This document shows positions 35,950 to 50,000 of a stretch of DNA of 64,000 nt, one piece after another. The translations under genes were made by a program, and so were the position numbers. The stretch comes from Diploscapter coronatus. Taxonomy: Eukaryota; Nematoda; Chromadorea; Rhabditida; Rhabditidae. The notes beneath the pieces are model-generated. The model was not told the DNA's origin and searched no databases. It saw only the letters and a list, made by a program, of their open reading frames with translations. The DNA lies in the NCBI GenBank assembly GCA_964036155.1, contig OZ038422.1, positions 76,159,201-76,223,200 of the forward strand, read 5' to 3'. Numbering within the stretch: position 1 is the stretch's first letter; each line of letters begins with the position of its first letter.

Positions 35950-37266
35950 CTAGGAATTCTGAGATTGCTGGTGATCGAGATATCGCCTATACTCGTTCAG
36001 AGATCGCCACTGGGTCGTTCGGAGCATTACCTAATTTTTAGGGGTAAGTTTCCAGAAAATTACTAGTTTCGAAAAAACAATAAATTTCCACAAGATTGGG
36101 AAAGTTTTCAGAAAGATTATACAAGTTACTCAAAATTTAGATTACTACCAAGAAAATTAGGATATCCAAAAATAAATTAAGAAATGTACCTGAGGTCGTT
36201 TGTCCTTGAGAAATTCGACGGCCACGTTCGGGAGCCAATTGTGCTTTTTGACCAAATAGCACGAGGCTACTGTTGCACTTCTAGTCCTTCCGGCCTAAAA
36301 ATGTTCATATATTTTCAAAGTTTATTTTTTAATTGAGATTTTTTTTCAAAAATATAAAAATGTCAACTTTATAAGAACAAATATTTTGCCTTGCAATGTA
36401 CATAGACGGATTTGCCCGTTTTCGCGACGTCTTCGATGAATTCCACGGCACTAAAAATGAGCTCTTAAATATTACGGTATTTAAAGAAAAAAAAAACGCT
36501 TGATTTTTATCATTCAAATTTCAAATGTGACCCCTAGACTATCCTTGATTATGCTGATTTTACCTGACCAACTGCGGCCGTGTGGCGGTTCCGGTGAAGT
36601 CCTGCATGGGTATGGCGTGAAACCGAACGCCAAGAGCTTCCCAGTCCTAAAAGTTAATCATTCAAAAAAGCAACAATTTCGGCCTATTGTACTTTTATCC
36701 CCTTTTCTGGAAAATAACAAGGGGGAAAGAAAAAAGAATAAAAACTTCAAAAGAGTAAGGGTAACTTAGAATAAAAAAGTACAATATACTATAATTTCTT
36801 TTAAAAAAATCAATAATTCAACCGTATACCTCTTTACACATTCCTTCATAGGCGGCTTTCAACTCGTACTCTTCAGTGCAACAGACCACGCCTCCGACTT
36901 GTTCTGTCTAAAATTTTACTGTAAAAATCAAGAAAGAAAAACGGCATTATTCAAAAGAGCGTTTTTCATTAAAAGAATTATTGCAGAATTAAAACAACAT
37001 CTCGTTATTTCAAAGAACACCCTACTTTTACAAGCTCGTCCCGCATCGATTTGAATGGCAATGCGCCGAGGAGTAGATTTTCGTCGATTCGGTTGTACCT
37101 GAAAATGATAACGTTTGTTTTTTTTTAATTTAAAAGGAAGGACGTCATCATTAAATTTTAATATGACGCTTTTTTAGACTTACCAAGGCCATTTGTTTGG
37201 CTGGACCTTGTTTCTCAGCAAATTATACGCCAGTGACGGGTAGAACGCCAGAGACGTCAGAACCAT
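35950..37266 (-). CDS. PTPMT1: PTPMT1, mitochondrial phosphatidylglycerophosphatase
   Basis: Dual-specificity-type phosphatase that dephosphorylates phosphatidylglycerol phosphate in cardiolipin synthesis, at the inner mitochondrial membrane. It starts MVLTSLAFYPSLAYNLLRNK, a hydrophobic presequence like that of the mammalian protein. It continues WPWYNRIDENLLLGALPFKS, GVVCCTEEYELKAA and GVRFHAIPMQDFTGTATRPQ. The catalytic P-loop VHCKAGRTRSATV has the CX5R signature and the adjoining HCKAG. The end is VMLRTTQWRSLNEYRRYLDH with a stop at 35950. About 185 residues. The ATG immediately follows an acceptor (TTTCAG, 37267 onward), 477 bp below the suf-1 stop, which suggests a trans-spliced downstream operon gene. 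I recall F28C6.8 as the worm ortholog. Confidence 0.92.
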
Positions 37267-37272
37267 CTGAAA
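37267..37272 (-). promoter_or_regulatory. Candidate trans-splice acceptor of PTPMT1
   Basis: TTTCAG directly abuts the ATG on minus. No coding exon upstream reads into it, so a spliced leader acceptor is the simplest reading. Confidence 0.5.
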
Positions 37273-37742
37273 CAAGGTGCTAAGAAGACGGTATCAGTTT
37301 AAAAAATCGATTTTTCAGATATTTTTACTGATTCTACAGTATTTTTGAGGTTCAAAGAAAATGTGTAACGTAACTTTATTCAATAAAAAACCCGCATATG
37401 TTAGATACAACAATTAAAAAAATTGACCTTCAAAAATAATCTTAAAAATGCGCCGAGTAATTTAAATTAAATTAGAACAAGTTCATGGAATAAATATTTT
37501 TAAACAAGGTAGAGGTTTTGAGATTTGAATTAAAGGATATATTCACGATGTAAAAATGATGATCTTCGGAGAATAAACTGGTTGCAATTTTGTAAATATT
37601 CACCTAACAAACTAAACATCAGAACAAAAGGTAGAAGTTTAAAGAAAATGATTTTTTAAAGAAAAGTTATGATAAATTAATCATCAACAAATATTTTAAA
37701 ATATTATTTTGAAAAAATTGAAAAGAAAATAAAATCAAAAAA

Positions 37743-40700
37743 TTATTCGCCCCTCTGATTCATCCGTCTCTTGTAGACGTCCTTAGCAGAGGTGCTCGGT
37801 CTCCCGCCCATTTCATCATCGCTGTCCGAGTCGCCACCGCCAGGCCTTTTGCGTTTCTGGGAAGTCGAAGAATTGTCGTAGGACGAGGCGGAACCGATAG
37901 CCTCAAATAGTATTGTTTGCAAATAAAAATGGTAGAGATAAACTTTTTCACTATGAATATCAAGCTTTTTCCTTTAAAAATCATTTTTCTAAAGAAAATG
38001 GATGAAGATCAACTTTTGCCTACCAGGTTGGGATCAGTAGTCGTGGCAACCAACTGATACATCTCCTTCTTGACGTCCTCGACGCGCATCGGGCCCAGCA
38101 TCGTGCCGTTCTCGATCGGACCGTCGTCTTTCTTCGCTGAAAAATTAGCATATTTAAAAAATTAGTAATTCTTGTTTCCCTCAAAATACCTAAATTTACC
38201 ATTTCTCTCTCCAAAACTATAGTAATCTCAAATTTGATCTGAAAAAGAACTAAAATATCCCCAATTTACTTTCAAAATTAGCATCATTTTATAAAAAATA
38301 TATATATATATATGATTTAAAAATACCTGCAGGCGGTTCGTATTTCGCGAAGATAGCCATCAATTTTTCGACGTTCACGAACGGGCCGATGAACGTATAC
38401 GGAGGGGGCAGAAGGGACATCAGATGAGCAACGGACGAGGGAGGAGGGTAGACCCCTGAGTTTGTCAAAATTTTAACTCTCGAAAATTTAACTTCAATAT
38501 CTACCCCCGGGCACAGGATGATACGAAGTATTGGTCTTAGTTCTGGGCTTGAACGGAATCATTTGATCAGTGTCGGGGCGGGGGTATCTGAAATTCAAGA
38601 ATAAGCTGAACGCTCAAAGAGATATATGAAATCCCAAAATGAAGATGTATTATAAATCTCAAAAATAACAAGGATATATGAAATTCCCTACCCAGCGATG
38701 TCCAGATGCCCTCCTTTGCCTCCACCCATCAAAGCACTTGCCGCTTGGGGGCCGTGGATTCTCTGACCACTCGCCGAAAATCCTAGAATTTTAAAAATTA
38801 GTTTTTTTTTTTTTTTTTTTTAAATGTTATGGCTGCTAATATTAAGTTTTGGTCGACGGATATTATTTTTTGAGTTTAAAAATATTATACCAGGTTGATT
38901 GGGGGCTGCGCCAGAAGATCCATTGGAAATAGAGGATCCGATCATCCCATTTGAGGCTGTAGAGGAGGAAGGCTTGTATTGCTTCTGGAATTTTTTAATC
39001 GTAGATCTTTTAAAGTTGTAAATCTCACATTATATCCCATCATTTTGAGCTGCTCGATCGTGCACGGCATGAGGTTCATGAACTTGTACCTGAAATTTAG
39101 ATGTTTGAAATCCCAGAAAGAATAGTAAACCCAGGAAAGATATGACGTTCCCCTCTCCTTAATTCGTGTATCCCAAATCCCACCTGTCAATGATCATGTT
39201 GGTCTGCGGTACTTCTGCGTCGTTCTTCAGTGTCTCTCTTCTTCTCTGGTCCACTTTCAACGTCGACGTCAAATCGCCGACCAACGTCTCGAATTCCAGA
39301 TATTTATCCCAGATTTCGCTGGAAAAAAGAAAACGATCTTTTAAAATGGGCATATTACAAATTTGACGCCTTATGAAAATGAGAATATTTTCTAAAAAAA
39401 ATATAAAATTAAAAAAAAAACTTCTCTACCCCGACTTCTCTGGAGGCATAGATCCAGACGTCAATATTCTCTCGAAGACGACTCGAGTGTTGTTGTCCTC
39501 GTTCAGGTGCGTGAGGAATTCCACGTACGCGCAGGCATAGTCCGGGTCGTCGCCGTATTTCTTCAGACCCAGGTCGAACACCCTCATTGCGACTTCTTTG
39601 TCCTACAATTTTTTTATTTTAAAACTTCATAAACGTGAAATAAAAAGTGCTATAGAAAAATTAAAATTAGAAATTGAAAAAAGTCAATCTTAAGAAATAG
39701 TACAAATTTAAAGTAAAAATATAGGAAAACCCAACCTTACTACAATAATACTCGATGAGCGCGGCAGCAACAAAGACGTGATGTCTCGATCGGACGTCGT
39801 CCCTGGCTCGTTTGAACACGAGGCGAGCAGAGCGCACTCCCTCAGTTCTTCTTGCAAACTTCATCAACTGGATGTAGGTCTGCAAAATTGTTTTTTTTTT
39901 CATTTTTTTCTAAAATTATTAAAAGAATTCCTACCAGCGTTGGGTCGAGACTCTCAATCTCCAACAGCTTATCGTAGATCTTCTTCACGTTGTCGTACTT
40001 CCTTCTTTGCTCTTCGAAGTCTGCGTAGGCGTAGTAAATCAGAGGAGATTCCTTCATCAGACCGTTGACGGCTCGCTCGTAGAGTTCTGGAATTATTGAT
40101 GCTTTTCATTTTTGTTATTCAAAAAATTGCTTCAATCTCTAAAAAGCAATAATCGAAAGTAAAAGTTTTTCTTCAGAAATTCAAAAGTGCTCAGACGAAG
40201 AAAAATCACATCTTGAAATGAAAATAATAATAAAACTAACGTTGCGCATCATTGGTCATTTGCTGGGCCTGTTTGACGTCCCCCTTATCCTCGAGCGTCT
40301 TAGCCGCGTGCTGCAGGAAGGCCGCAGCGTCGTACCAAATCTCCGGGTAGTAGCCCAAACACAGCAGGGCCTGCTCGTAGGCGTAAACCACTAAAATAAT
40401 TATTTTATTTAAATTTGCTATAGAAAAACTACAAGAAGATTACTGATAGAGCAATGTTAGAATAGGAAAAATAGTGAAAAAGTTACAGTAAGAATTTTGT
40501 TGCCTTTTCAAATTTATTTATTATGGAAAAGCTATGATAATATTTTTTTCTTAATTTTGAAAGTAAGCGTAAAATTAAAAATTCTCACCCCTCTTAGCGA
40601 ACTGTCCATACTCCTCCGTCTCCAAAGGGTTGCTCTTTTCCCACTCGATGTACTTTCTCCACAATTCCAGTTGTTTGAGTTCGGTTAGAGAGCCTCTGAA

Positions 40701-42525
40701 TTTTTTAATTAGGGTTTTTCAAATTTTAAAATCTGATACCTCGGAGGAACGGAAACCGCCTGTCGATTCAGACCTCTGGTGGTGGCTTCGAGGGCTTTCA
40801 GGGTTTTCTTGGCCAGCTGAAAGTATTTTGTTTTTTGAACTTTTAGTTCTCTATTTTATCTTTTAGATTTCTTTTAAAAAATACCGCATAGTCCTTTCCC
40901 CGTTCAGAAATAAGTTTTTCTGCCAGCGTCGAGTTCACGTTTTTCTCGTAGTTGCAATACTCCTAGAATTTACATTTTCAAAAATTTTTAACTTAAAGAA
41001 CTGAAAAATACCGCCCAAAGAGCCTCGACATTGATGATGGGCTTGGAAACGGCTTGCTGGAAGATTTTCCTGACTGCAGTAATTCGCTGATTTTCCGCGT
41101 ATTGTCCTGCGGCGGGTCTGAAAAATCAATTTTTTTATAGTACCTTATCAAAACAATAGTTCAAGATGATAAATTTAAAACGTTTTTTTTTATCAAATCT
41201 CTCAATGAACAGGCTTTGGATTTGAATATTTTAGTTTTCCTTACACAGCTTTCAGAAAGGCGATGTAGTCCGAATAGATGGGATACGAGTTGACGTCCAG
41301 ACCGACTTTGTCCAGGGCGAAATTGTAAGCCTCGGCCATCGTTTCTCTGAAATTTTTAAAATAACGTCCTCGGAATTTTTTATGAAGTCCTCAACATATT
41401 TTTATGACGCCTCAGAATGATTGTGTTTTACCTGAAAGATGGCAAGTGTCCTTTGGCTTCCCTGACATAGTGCACATAGCTCTTCCACAACTCGATGTTC
41501 AGCACGTGTATCAGACAGCGTTGGAATAACTGAAAGAGGACTTTGCGAAATCCGAATATATGAAACTCGGATATTATCGATAAAGAATAGAAAATCCAGA
41601 CTTCTAAAAATCCACTTCATTGTTAAATTTTAGTGAAAGTCCACAAATTTACCACTTTAGCAAAATTCGAAATCTTTGTCGATAAGAATTTACATTTGTT
41701 TTGACTTACATTCTCCACGTTTTCAAAGTTCTTGGAGCGGAGCTGAAAAATTTCATGGTTGATTAGAATTACAATCCTCCAATTAATAATTACAGTACTC
41801 GAAAACTTTTATTCGTACTAACATTTTCTACACGAATCATATATTTCTCGGGTGCTATAAAATGATTTATTATTCCCTTGGAAAAACGCAAAATCATGTT
41901 CAAATTGTTATTGTTCATCAGGGTTTTCAAGCCGTTTATTAACTTTAAATTTTCACGAAAATCGGACAATCTATTGAAATTTGGCGCCTTATCAAATACT
42001 GTCAAGTCAAAGTCTAACAATTCGGGCTTTGACCGGCTTTTTATCAGGCAGAGGCCGGTTATCCGGATAACACCGACAGACTGGAATTTTGGCATCTAAT
42101 TCAAGGGCCCAGTTTCGAAAATTCCGATAAAACCTCGAAATGTATGAATTTTGAGGGTTTATCTGAAGCACTTTGAAAGGACTAACCTCGTGATCGATAT
42201 AGGCCTTCCAGTACCTTCCTGCGCTCGGGAACTGGGTCACCAGACTTTCGTAGAACGAGCGGGCTTGATCGATGGGTCGGGCCTGAGTTTTTAAAATAGA
42301 AATAAGTTTGAAGAAAACCGATAGTTCGAAACTTTATCAGTCCTTTCCCACATGAATTTGGTATCATTTTGGCTGTTTTAATGAAGAAAATTTCAATGTA
42401 AAAACAATAAAGAAAAAATAAAAAAATACCTGAGACTCCCTCAGCAGCAGGTTCCACGCATCGACGTCGAACGGGTTGACCTCAATCCGCTTTTCCGGAC
42501 TCAGAATCGACGCGCCGCCGCTCAT
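37743..42525 (-). CDS. suf-1: Cleavage stimulation factor subunit 3 (CstF77, SUF-1)
   Basis: Nuclear HAT-repeat scaffold of CstF, needed for mRNA 3' cleavage and polyadenylation. It starts [20 protein letters not shown] at 42525, after a TTTCAG acceptor at about 42539. HAT repeats follow, for example [119 protein letters not shown] and [20 protein letters not shown]. The monkeytail/proline part includes [20 protein letters not shown] and [11 protein letters not shown]. The C-terminus is basic ([19 protein letters not shown]) and ends MNQRGE at 37743. More than a dozen exons. It lies between rpl-26 and PTPMT1, as I recall for C. elegans F28C6. Confidence 0.95.
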
Positions 42526-42839
42526 TTTGGCGGATTGTCTGAAATTACAAAAAAGAAAATAAAAATTAAAAAATAGAACAATAGAACAATAAGAAAACAA
42601 GCATTTTTGCCAACACGATGTAAAACGACGCTGTAAAACTCGCGCGCTCGAAGACATTGTTCCGCAGAAAGAGAACTCTTTAGTAAAAATGTAAACATTA
42701 TTAAAAGATACTATTTATTCATGCTCTTCTACACCCTTTTTCAATAATAAGAAAACATCAATAACAAAAACTTTATTTCCAACAAAAATCAAAGAGAAAG
42801 AAAACAATAATTTTGTGAGGAAGTTTTCCGCATCCGGAT

Positions 42840-44076
42840 TTAGGCGACGGTTTCGTCCGAGTGCTTGCCCTTGAGGATGCCGGTGACGCGCGCGCGGCCC
42901 GCCGCCTTGCGGTCCACCAGGTCGCGACGATCTTTGTCCATCTTCAACTTCGTGACCGCGACCTGCAATTTTTTTTCTCAAAATTATTTTCTATTTATTT
43001 ATTTCTCAGAATTTTGATATTTTTTCAATTTCTCGAAAATCTGAAGGATTCAAATCTTATTCTTACCCAGACTCACCAATTCTGTGCACCAGAACTAGTT
43101 TCACGGGGGCTAATTCGACTTGTAGGACATTTTCATTTAAAAAAAAATGTTCGAAAAACTTGAAAAATCAACTCTACTCTCCGAAAAGTCGAAAATTAGC
43201 ATTTTTCGACCCCCGTGAGAACCTCACCTTGGAAGGGTGGATTCCGATGTGCACAGTTGAGCCGTTCGCCTTCTCGCGGGTGATCTTGTCGATGTGGATG
43301 ACGAACTTCTTTCTGAAAAATGTATTTGTCATTTATTTTCAATTTTAGACCTGAATTTTAATATTTTTTAATATTCGGATCTTCTCAAAATTTAGGGACT
43401 GAAGTTGATTTTTAAAATTTCGAGTTCTCGCACCTGTAGCACCGGATCACTCGGCCATTGTTGCCCTTGTGGCGGCCACGCGTCACCACGACCTCGTCGT
43501 CCACGCTGAAAAGGGGATACAATTTTATTTTTTAATTCTTCAATTTGTTTTATTTATAAAATTTGTATTTTCTGTAGAAGAGGCATGAAACTGAGAACTC
43601 CAAATCTTCGAGATTTCAGTGATTAACTCTCCAAAATTTTGATTTAGCCATAACGGAGATTAAGCCCATCACTTATGCAGAAAAGTGTGCCTTGCCCAGG
43701 TCCGTCGGCAACAATTTATCGAAAAAAAAACAAGTCAAAAAGCAGTTGTAACTTTGAAAAATTTTCCCTCAAAAATATTTGATCTTAAGATGTTTATTTT
43801 TAATTTGTATAATTTCCTTACCGGATAGGGATGGCCCTGATTCCGTGCTTCTGTCGGAGCTCCTTGGTGAGTGGCGAGGACATGATTCTTCTCCTAAAAT
43901 TCAAATTTTGAAAGTTTCATCCTGGGGTCAGAAAATAAATTTTTACCACTTATAGCCCCAAAACATTTTTGTAAGGGATACGTTGATTCAATTTCTTACC
44001 TGATGTGAGAGGGCGCGTTGAAGTGCGCTTTGCGGTTCTTGCCGGAGTCGCGGGATACGAATGGATTGATCTTCAT
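42840..44076 (-). CDS. rpl-26: 60S ribosomal protein L26 (uL24)
   Basis: Large-subunit ribosomal protein with a KOW motif, near the exit tunnel. It starts [20 protein letters not shown] at 44076. [20 protein letters not shown] and [20 protein letters not shown] follow, then the KOW stretch [19 protein letters not shown] and [20 protein letters not shown]. It ends [12 protein letters not shown] with the stop at 42840. About 142 residues, standard for the family. An acceptor precedes the ATG (44085 region). suf-1 begins 315 bp downstream on the same strand, so rpl-26, suf-1 and PTPMT1 probably form one operon. Confidence 0.96.
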
Positions 44077-46442
44077 CTTTGACCCTGGAATTTTAAAATT
44101 CATTGAAAATAAACGCAAAAATAAAATGGTCAGTCAATAGTTTTGCGCGAAACTTAAAATTTAATGAGAAGAAGACATTCGAACGATCAAGAATTTAGGA
44201 GAAGATAATTGGGCAATTGCTGAAAGTTAATTAAGGAAATCAACTCGAATAATTAGCGGAAATAAGCAACGAAACAGAAAAATTGGGAGACGAAAGAAAA
44301 TAGGCCAGAGTGTAAAGACAGGATAAAAGCGTTGGGTGAAAAGAATGAAAAGACGCGGCGCGGTTTTTAATACAAGGGGGCGGGGTTTAATTCAGTGAAT
44401 AAAAGAAAGTAAAAACATGGGAAAATGCTATTTTTGGTTAAAAATAATGTAAAAATATTAGGATTCGATCTTTTCTAGAGATAATTTGAACTTATTAATA
44501 ATACAAATTTTGAAAATAATATTTTGCAGTATATTTTCGCAAAAATATCGGAAACTCACAAATTCTAGTAATTTTCTCAGGAAAGAATACTTTAATCGTA
44601 TAATTTATAATTATTTAGTTTTTTGCTGCTAGGAGAAAATTAAAAAAAAAAAAAACTTTTCTTCAGGATTTTTAAAAGAAAATCACAATCAGAAATTCGA
44701 GTCACAAAAATTGATGTCTGATTATTCTGACTTCGCAATTTCAATCAATTCAGATAATTGATATCTCTGATATAATGATAATGATTACTGTGATTGACTT
44801 TCGCCCAACTGGTTTCATTTTTGTTCTTGTAGTAAGTCGAGGAAAAGAAACAGTTAGAAAAAACGCAGAGGCGGGGTGAGTGAGAGGAAAGAGTGAAAGG
44901 GTTAGGGGTGACATATGAAGATTTTCGACGACAAAATGACGACCTTGCTTTCAGATATCTGACAGTCTGCATATTCTGATGGAGATATTATGCTAATTTT
45001 TGAGAGTTTATCACTTTTCTTATCATGTTTGTCTTCACCCAATCGTCCAATAAAAATTTAGAATTCATAAACTATCGATGTTAGAGTCGAAATTTTTATA
45101 ATAGATCTGAAGCTTCCATCATCATGTTCTTCTAATATCTCATAGAAAATTCAGATTGAAATAGTTTTTAGTGTCTAATTCAAAATTGAAGTCCGCGTAT
45201 GAATCTGTGTATCTGTCATTTATACTATCTAAGTTCCCCCACACCTTCGTTATATTGCCTTTACGATTCTACGGACTTGTTTCCGGTTTGTCTGAACCTA
45301 TTGTCTCCTACAGCGGCTAGTAATTACCCCTCCTCCCATCTTGTAGTTCTAGCCTCGCGTCCTCACGTACCGTTCTTTGTCATTGGCAGTTTGTATTTTC
45401 TTTTCATCTATATTATTATGCTAATTTTCTAGAAGTTTGTTGAATCGATAACGTTTTTTTTCCAAATTTTCTATAACTTTTAAGTTGCCTTCCAAGTTGA
45501 TTCTGAAAGCTTCTAGAAATTTTTAAATTAGACTTTCCAGAATTTCAATTCAAAAATTATAGCGTAGATATTTCTGAGATTATTCTTAAATTTATGCTAA
45601 TTTCTCCAATTTACCTGTTTAAACCTCCATTTCTAAGCATCCAAGGAATCTTTAAGTGATATTTTTTAAGGTTTCGATTTTTGCACTAAACTGGTTCAAA
45701 TCTTGCTTTTCTGTTTGTTCTGATTCAGAATGAATTTGTGGGCGTGTGGTTTCTTGATGCCAAATCGTACACTTTATCGATCCCCCTAGCGACAAGATCA
45801 CTGATATTATAGTTCTTTACACAACGAGATTCCTCGAGAAGTACGGCGTTGTAAAATCTAACTTAATCTTGCTAATTTTGAGGGCTTTATCCTATAGCTA
45901 TCTCTATTTAAACGTTATTCTTCTTAAATTCTAAGAAAAATCATCGATATAGTTCTTTGCACCAAACGATTTACCTTCGAAATGTATAGCTTTTGTAAAA
46001 ATCTCGAAAATTTTGGGGAACACATCTCAATCTGATGAATTATCTTTGAGTAGTTCACTTCTATAAAAGTTTGATTTGAACTAGCAAATTTTTATTCATT
46101 AGAATTTAACTTTTACGTTTTCATATTTTTTTGTAGTTTTTTTCTTCTCGATGGAAAATCTAACTTGAATGGCCACTTTTTCGAGATCTAATGTTTCACT
46201 TTTTCTGAAAAAAGACCTGAGCTAAATTTTCATAATTTTCCCTTCTATACATTGTATCGAATAACGGTAATTGTTGGGGTATACTGGTGTCTTATGACGA
46301 AATTACAGCGTGAAAGAGAATAGCGAAGAATGGATGCCAATTCTATGTCAAGAATGGAAATGAATCGAGAAATGATAGACCGTTTGGGTTTGTAACAAGG
46401 TGAGAGAAAACAAGCTTCTCTCACATTCGAGACTGGCAAAAC

Positions 46443-46500
46443 TAGAAGAACGCGTATCATTTTTTCATTGAGACGCTTATTCGAAACATTTCTGGCCCGA
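46443..46500. repeat. Direct repeat, unit 1
   Basis: TAGAAGAACGCGTATCATT followed by a TTCATTG, GAAACATTT and GGCC order that recurs at 46610. The units are about 58 bp, 167 bp apart, with a few differences. Confidence 0.7.
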
Positions 46501-46609
46501 ATAAAAATGCCACTGCATCACTCTACAACATATTCAATCTTGCAAAATAGGACAATTTTGAAGGAATTTATGTCAAAACTCGAATAGATGATAAAGTACC
46601 CCTACAAAT

Positions 46610-46666
46610 TAGAAGAACGCGTATCATTCATTTCATTGTGATGCTTGTTTGAAACATTTTGGCCGA
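46610..46666. repeat. Direct repeat, unit 2
   Basis: Second copy of the unit at 46443, starting TAGAAGAACGCGTATCATT. Local duplication in the PTR upstream region. Confidence 0.7.
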
Positions 46667-47004
46667 AAACACTTAGGTGAAAATTTTTAGGCGTAAATAT
46701 TTTTGGGTATAAAATTGAAATTTTCAGTACGTTGAAAGAGAGACCAGAAGAATTTTGGGTTTCAGATAAATTTTACCCAACATTTCCTGATCTTCGTGGA
46801 TATCTTCGTTTTAACTTTCCTTCCTCTTGACTTGAGACGGTTTTCTTCGCACTTTCGATAAAAATTTTCATTTGAAAAAATCCAAACCTTAAAATTTCCC
46901 TACTTCAGATCTACTTCTTGGTTTCACTTCAACGAATCTCTGCATGACCCTCGACTTTCACTAATTTCCGCTAATCCTTTTCCCTCTTCAAAATTCTCAA
47001 TCAA

Positions 47005-50000
47005 ATGGCAAATGACGATGATCAAATTGGAACACATGATGAGCGAAACACGAGATTCATTAGGCTCATCCACTACTTCTTCAGGTTTATCGCAAAAATT
47101 ATTTGGTAGGTATAAAATAACCTAAAATATCAGTAAAAAGCAACAAAATAAACTTGATCTCCATCATAAACATCACCGATTTTGTCTAAAAACAATGATT
47201 TTCGCGAATAAAAATTGTACTTTGATTAGAAAGGGCTGATCTTCATCAGTAAAATCCCGACTTTAGCCATAGTCCCTGGATCTTCATCATATCGAGCACG
47301 ATACTCACGATTATTCTCAGCCTTAAAATACCGCTTACTGAAATGTCGAACGATATCAGTGATTTTACCCCGTTTGGGGCGAGGTCAAGACAGGAATTAC
47401 AGGTGGGTTTCATATATCTTTTTATGGATTAACAAATTGCATATATCCAGATGTTTTTCGTATTTTGAAAATTTTCAGATTTTCACCGAGTTCTTTTCAA
47501 ATAAAGGCACTCCAAAGACTGTCTATGCTTTCATAACCTCAAAAAATGGAAAGAGCTTATTGGACGTCAAACATTTGAATGCTACAGTCCAGGTATAAAG
47601 GTTCAGAGATTTGTAAAAGGAGTTATTTTTCAGATATTAGATAAAATCTCCAATGAATTTTATCTCACCACGCCGGAAGGACCAAAAAATTTTGTGCAAT
47701 TTTGCTCGGGGTTTTGTCAATTGAATGAGCCCGTTCGTCATTTTTACGTGAGTTATTTTTAATCTTTATTTATTTATTAGTCTTTAAAAAAGTGATTCAG
47801 TAAAAGTGGATATTTTCAGTAACCAACTTCCTAATTAGCTATTTTTAGAACGGCATGCTAGTTTCTTCGAGCTATGGTAATAGTTCCGGTGAAGCCAGCC
47901 ACATGGATCTGGGCTATCCACTCACTACCGTATTAGGTACGTTCTTAAGTTTTTTGACCACTTCATAGCCAAAGAATAATATCTAAGGACTTTATTTTTA
48001 ACCGAACTTAAACGAAAGCTAAAATTTTGTTTAAAACGCCACTTTATCCTTCGTCTTTTACTCAAGAACGAAATGATCAGTAATAACGCTTTTCTAGCTA
48101 ACGTTTTTAATAAATGATTAAACATCTCACACGATTCCATTTTTTCAACTATGACTTTTCCTAATTTGTAAACGCTTAGTCACGTCATTTCGTTTTTGCC
48201 CCTTCAAGTGTATGTTGAAGCTTTTCAGGCACTCGACTTTTCATGGATCCGAATTTTTTCGGCGTTCGCGTTGAAGTCGAAGATCGCGAGGCGCACAACG
48301 GAAGGCGACTGGTGAATGTTTCGGATTTAAGAGCCAATCAGTTGGAAGAGGTAAACTTAAAATTGAAAAAAAAAGATTTTTAAAAATCAAGGTTTTTTGA
48401 CAAATTAAGATTCGTTGAATTATAAACAACGATACTTCGACTTAAGATTGCATGAATAACTATGAAAAAAATCGAAATCTATTTTGGAAATAAATAAATA
48501 AATATATATATATATTTTTATATTATGAGCCTTGAATATGTAAAAAAAAATTTAATGAAAAATGATATTGAAAATGAATTATTTCCAGAAACAAGTTCCT
48601 AATAATATCAAGGACCTTGAGTTAGTTGTTCTCCAATTTCGAGCCGAAATCGGGAAGGAAATCAAGTCTGAGGACATGAAAATCTACGAGCGATCAATAG
48701 TCAAACACTTCCATGAGTAAGAAGAAGTTGCTCTTCATTTTAAATATCTTACAAATCATAAGAGCAAATTTTGAAATTCATTCAAGTTTAATGAAACAGC
48801 TGATCTTCATCAGGAAAATGTGAAATTTAGAGAATTCCAATCGGATTTGATCAGTGTTTACATTTTGACGGACTCATTTATCACTGAGGAAATTGTCAGA
48901 GCAGGTATGAACACTTCTATATTTCAAAAATATAATCCTTCCACCATAATTTCTATCAGTTTTGAAGATTTGATCTTCTTCTGTATAAGCAGAAAACTCT
49001 CATGACTAATCAATTAATCAAACCTATCGTCACTCAAGACTTTCCATGACTAATTTTATCTTCCTTTAGGTTTATCATTACTGCCCTTTCTGGCGATCGG
49101 CTTTACAATAATGGCCCTATTCTCGTCGACGACATTCATGATTAGCGCCTTTTTCCTCGATCAGATGAATTTTACCAAGGTCGTAAAACCGAGAAAATCG
49201 AATCAGAACAACTTTTCGAGAGAGAGGGACGAAATTTCGCGAACACTTTTCGAGATAAAGAAAAATTTGAAGGACCTAATTTAACAAAAGAAACATTAAT
49301 TCAAGTGTACATCTTCAATCGAGTTTGGAACAATAGAATCAAGGTTGAAAAATTGTAGATCGAAAAATTTTCCAAGATCTAATAATTAAAAAATGAAGAC
49401 GATAAGAATGAGATATAAGAATTCACAAAGTAATTTCAACCATGCCCAAGAAAGCAACACTTGAAGGAACGTTCTTTGTGAGAAATGACAGATTTTTCCA
49501 GATAGTGCTAGCAGTAATGGCGTGCGTGTGTCCGTTCATGGCATGTGGGGCCTCGCTGGGGGGAATGTTTTTCCTCGGCTTCCGATTCGGCTCAATTCTG
49601 GCTGTCACTCCGTTTCTTATTCTGGCGATCGGAGTCGATGACGCTTATCTCATGGTCAACGCGTATCAACACATCACTGCTATTAGGAAGTAAAATCTAT
49701 TTTTTTCTTGAAAATAACACAAAATCTTAGACAAAGGCTGATCTTCATTGATTTTCATCTCTAAAAATTTGATTTAGAGCTTGATATTCATCGTTTTATT
49801 ATAATTTAAATCTATGAAATATTTAATCCAAAATGTTGATTTTCATAAAATTCTCACTAAAATCTAAAAAACCCATTGTTTAAACTCTGATCTTCACCAA
49901 AATGTTTTATAAAAATACAAATAAGCGACAAATTTAGAAAGAAACTGCTGAAATCCACCCTAAATGAAGAGCTCCGTTACCGTATCACCTATATGCTGGT

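Larger units (their letters stand above)
44077..47004. other. 2.9-kb divergent intergenic region, rpl-26 / PTR
   Basis: Should include the rpl-26 operon promoter (minus) and the PTR promoter (plus). It contains a direct repeat (46443-46500 and 46610-46666). A C-rich plus stretch at 45199-45432 is open but of biased composition and has no splice support. No gene recognised. Confidence 0.5.

Noticed and set aside
45199..45432. Plus-strand open stretch upstream of the PTR gene
   Set aside because: C-rich composition explains the open frame; no splice sites or conserved motif.
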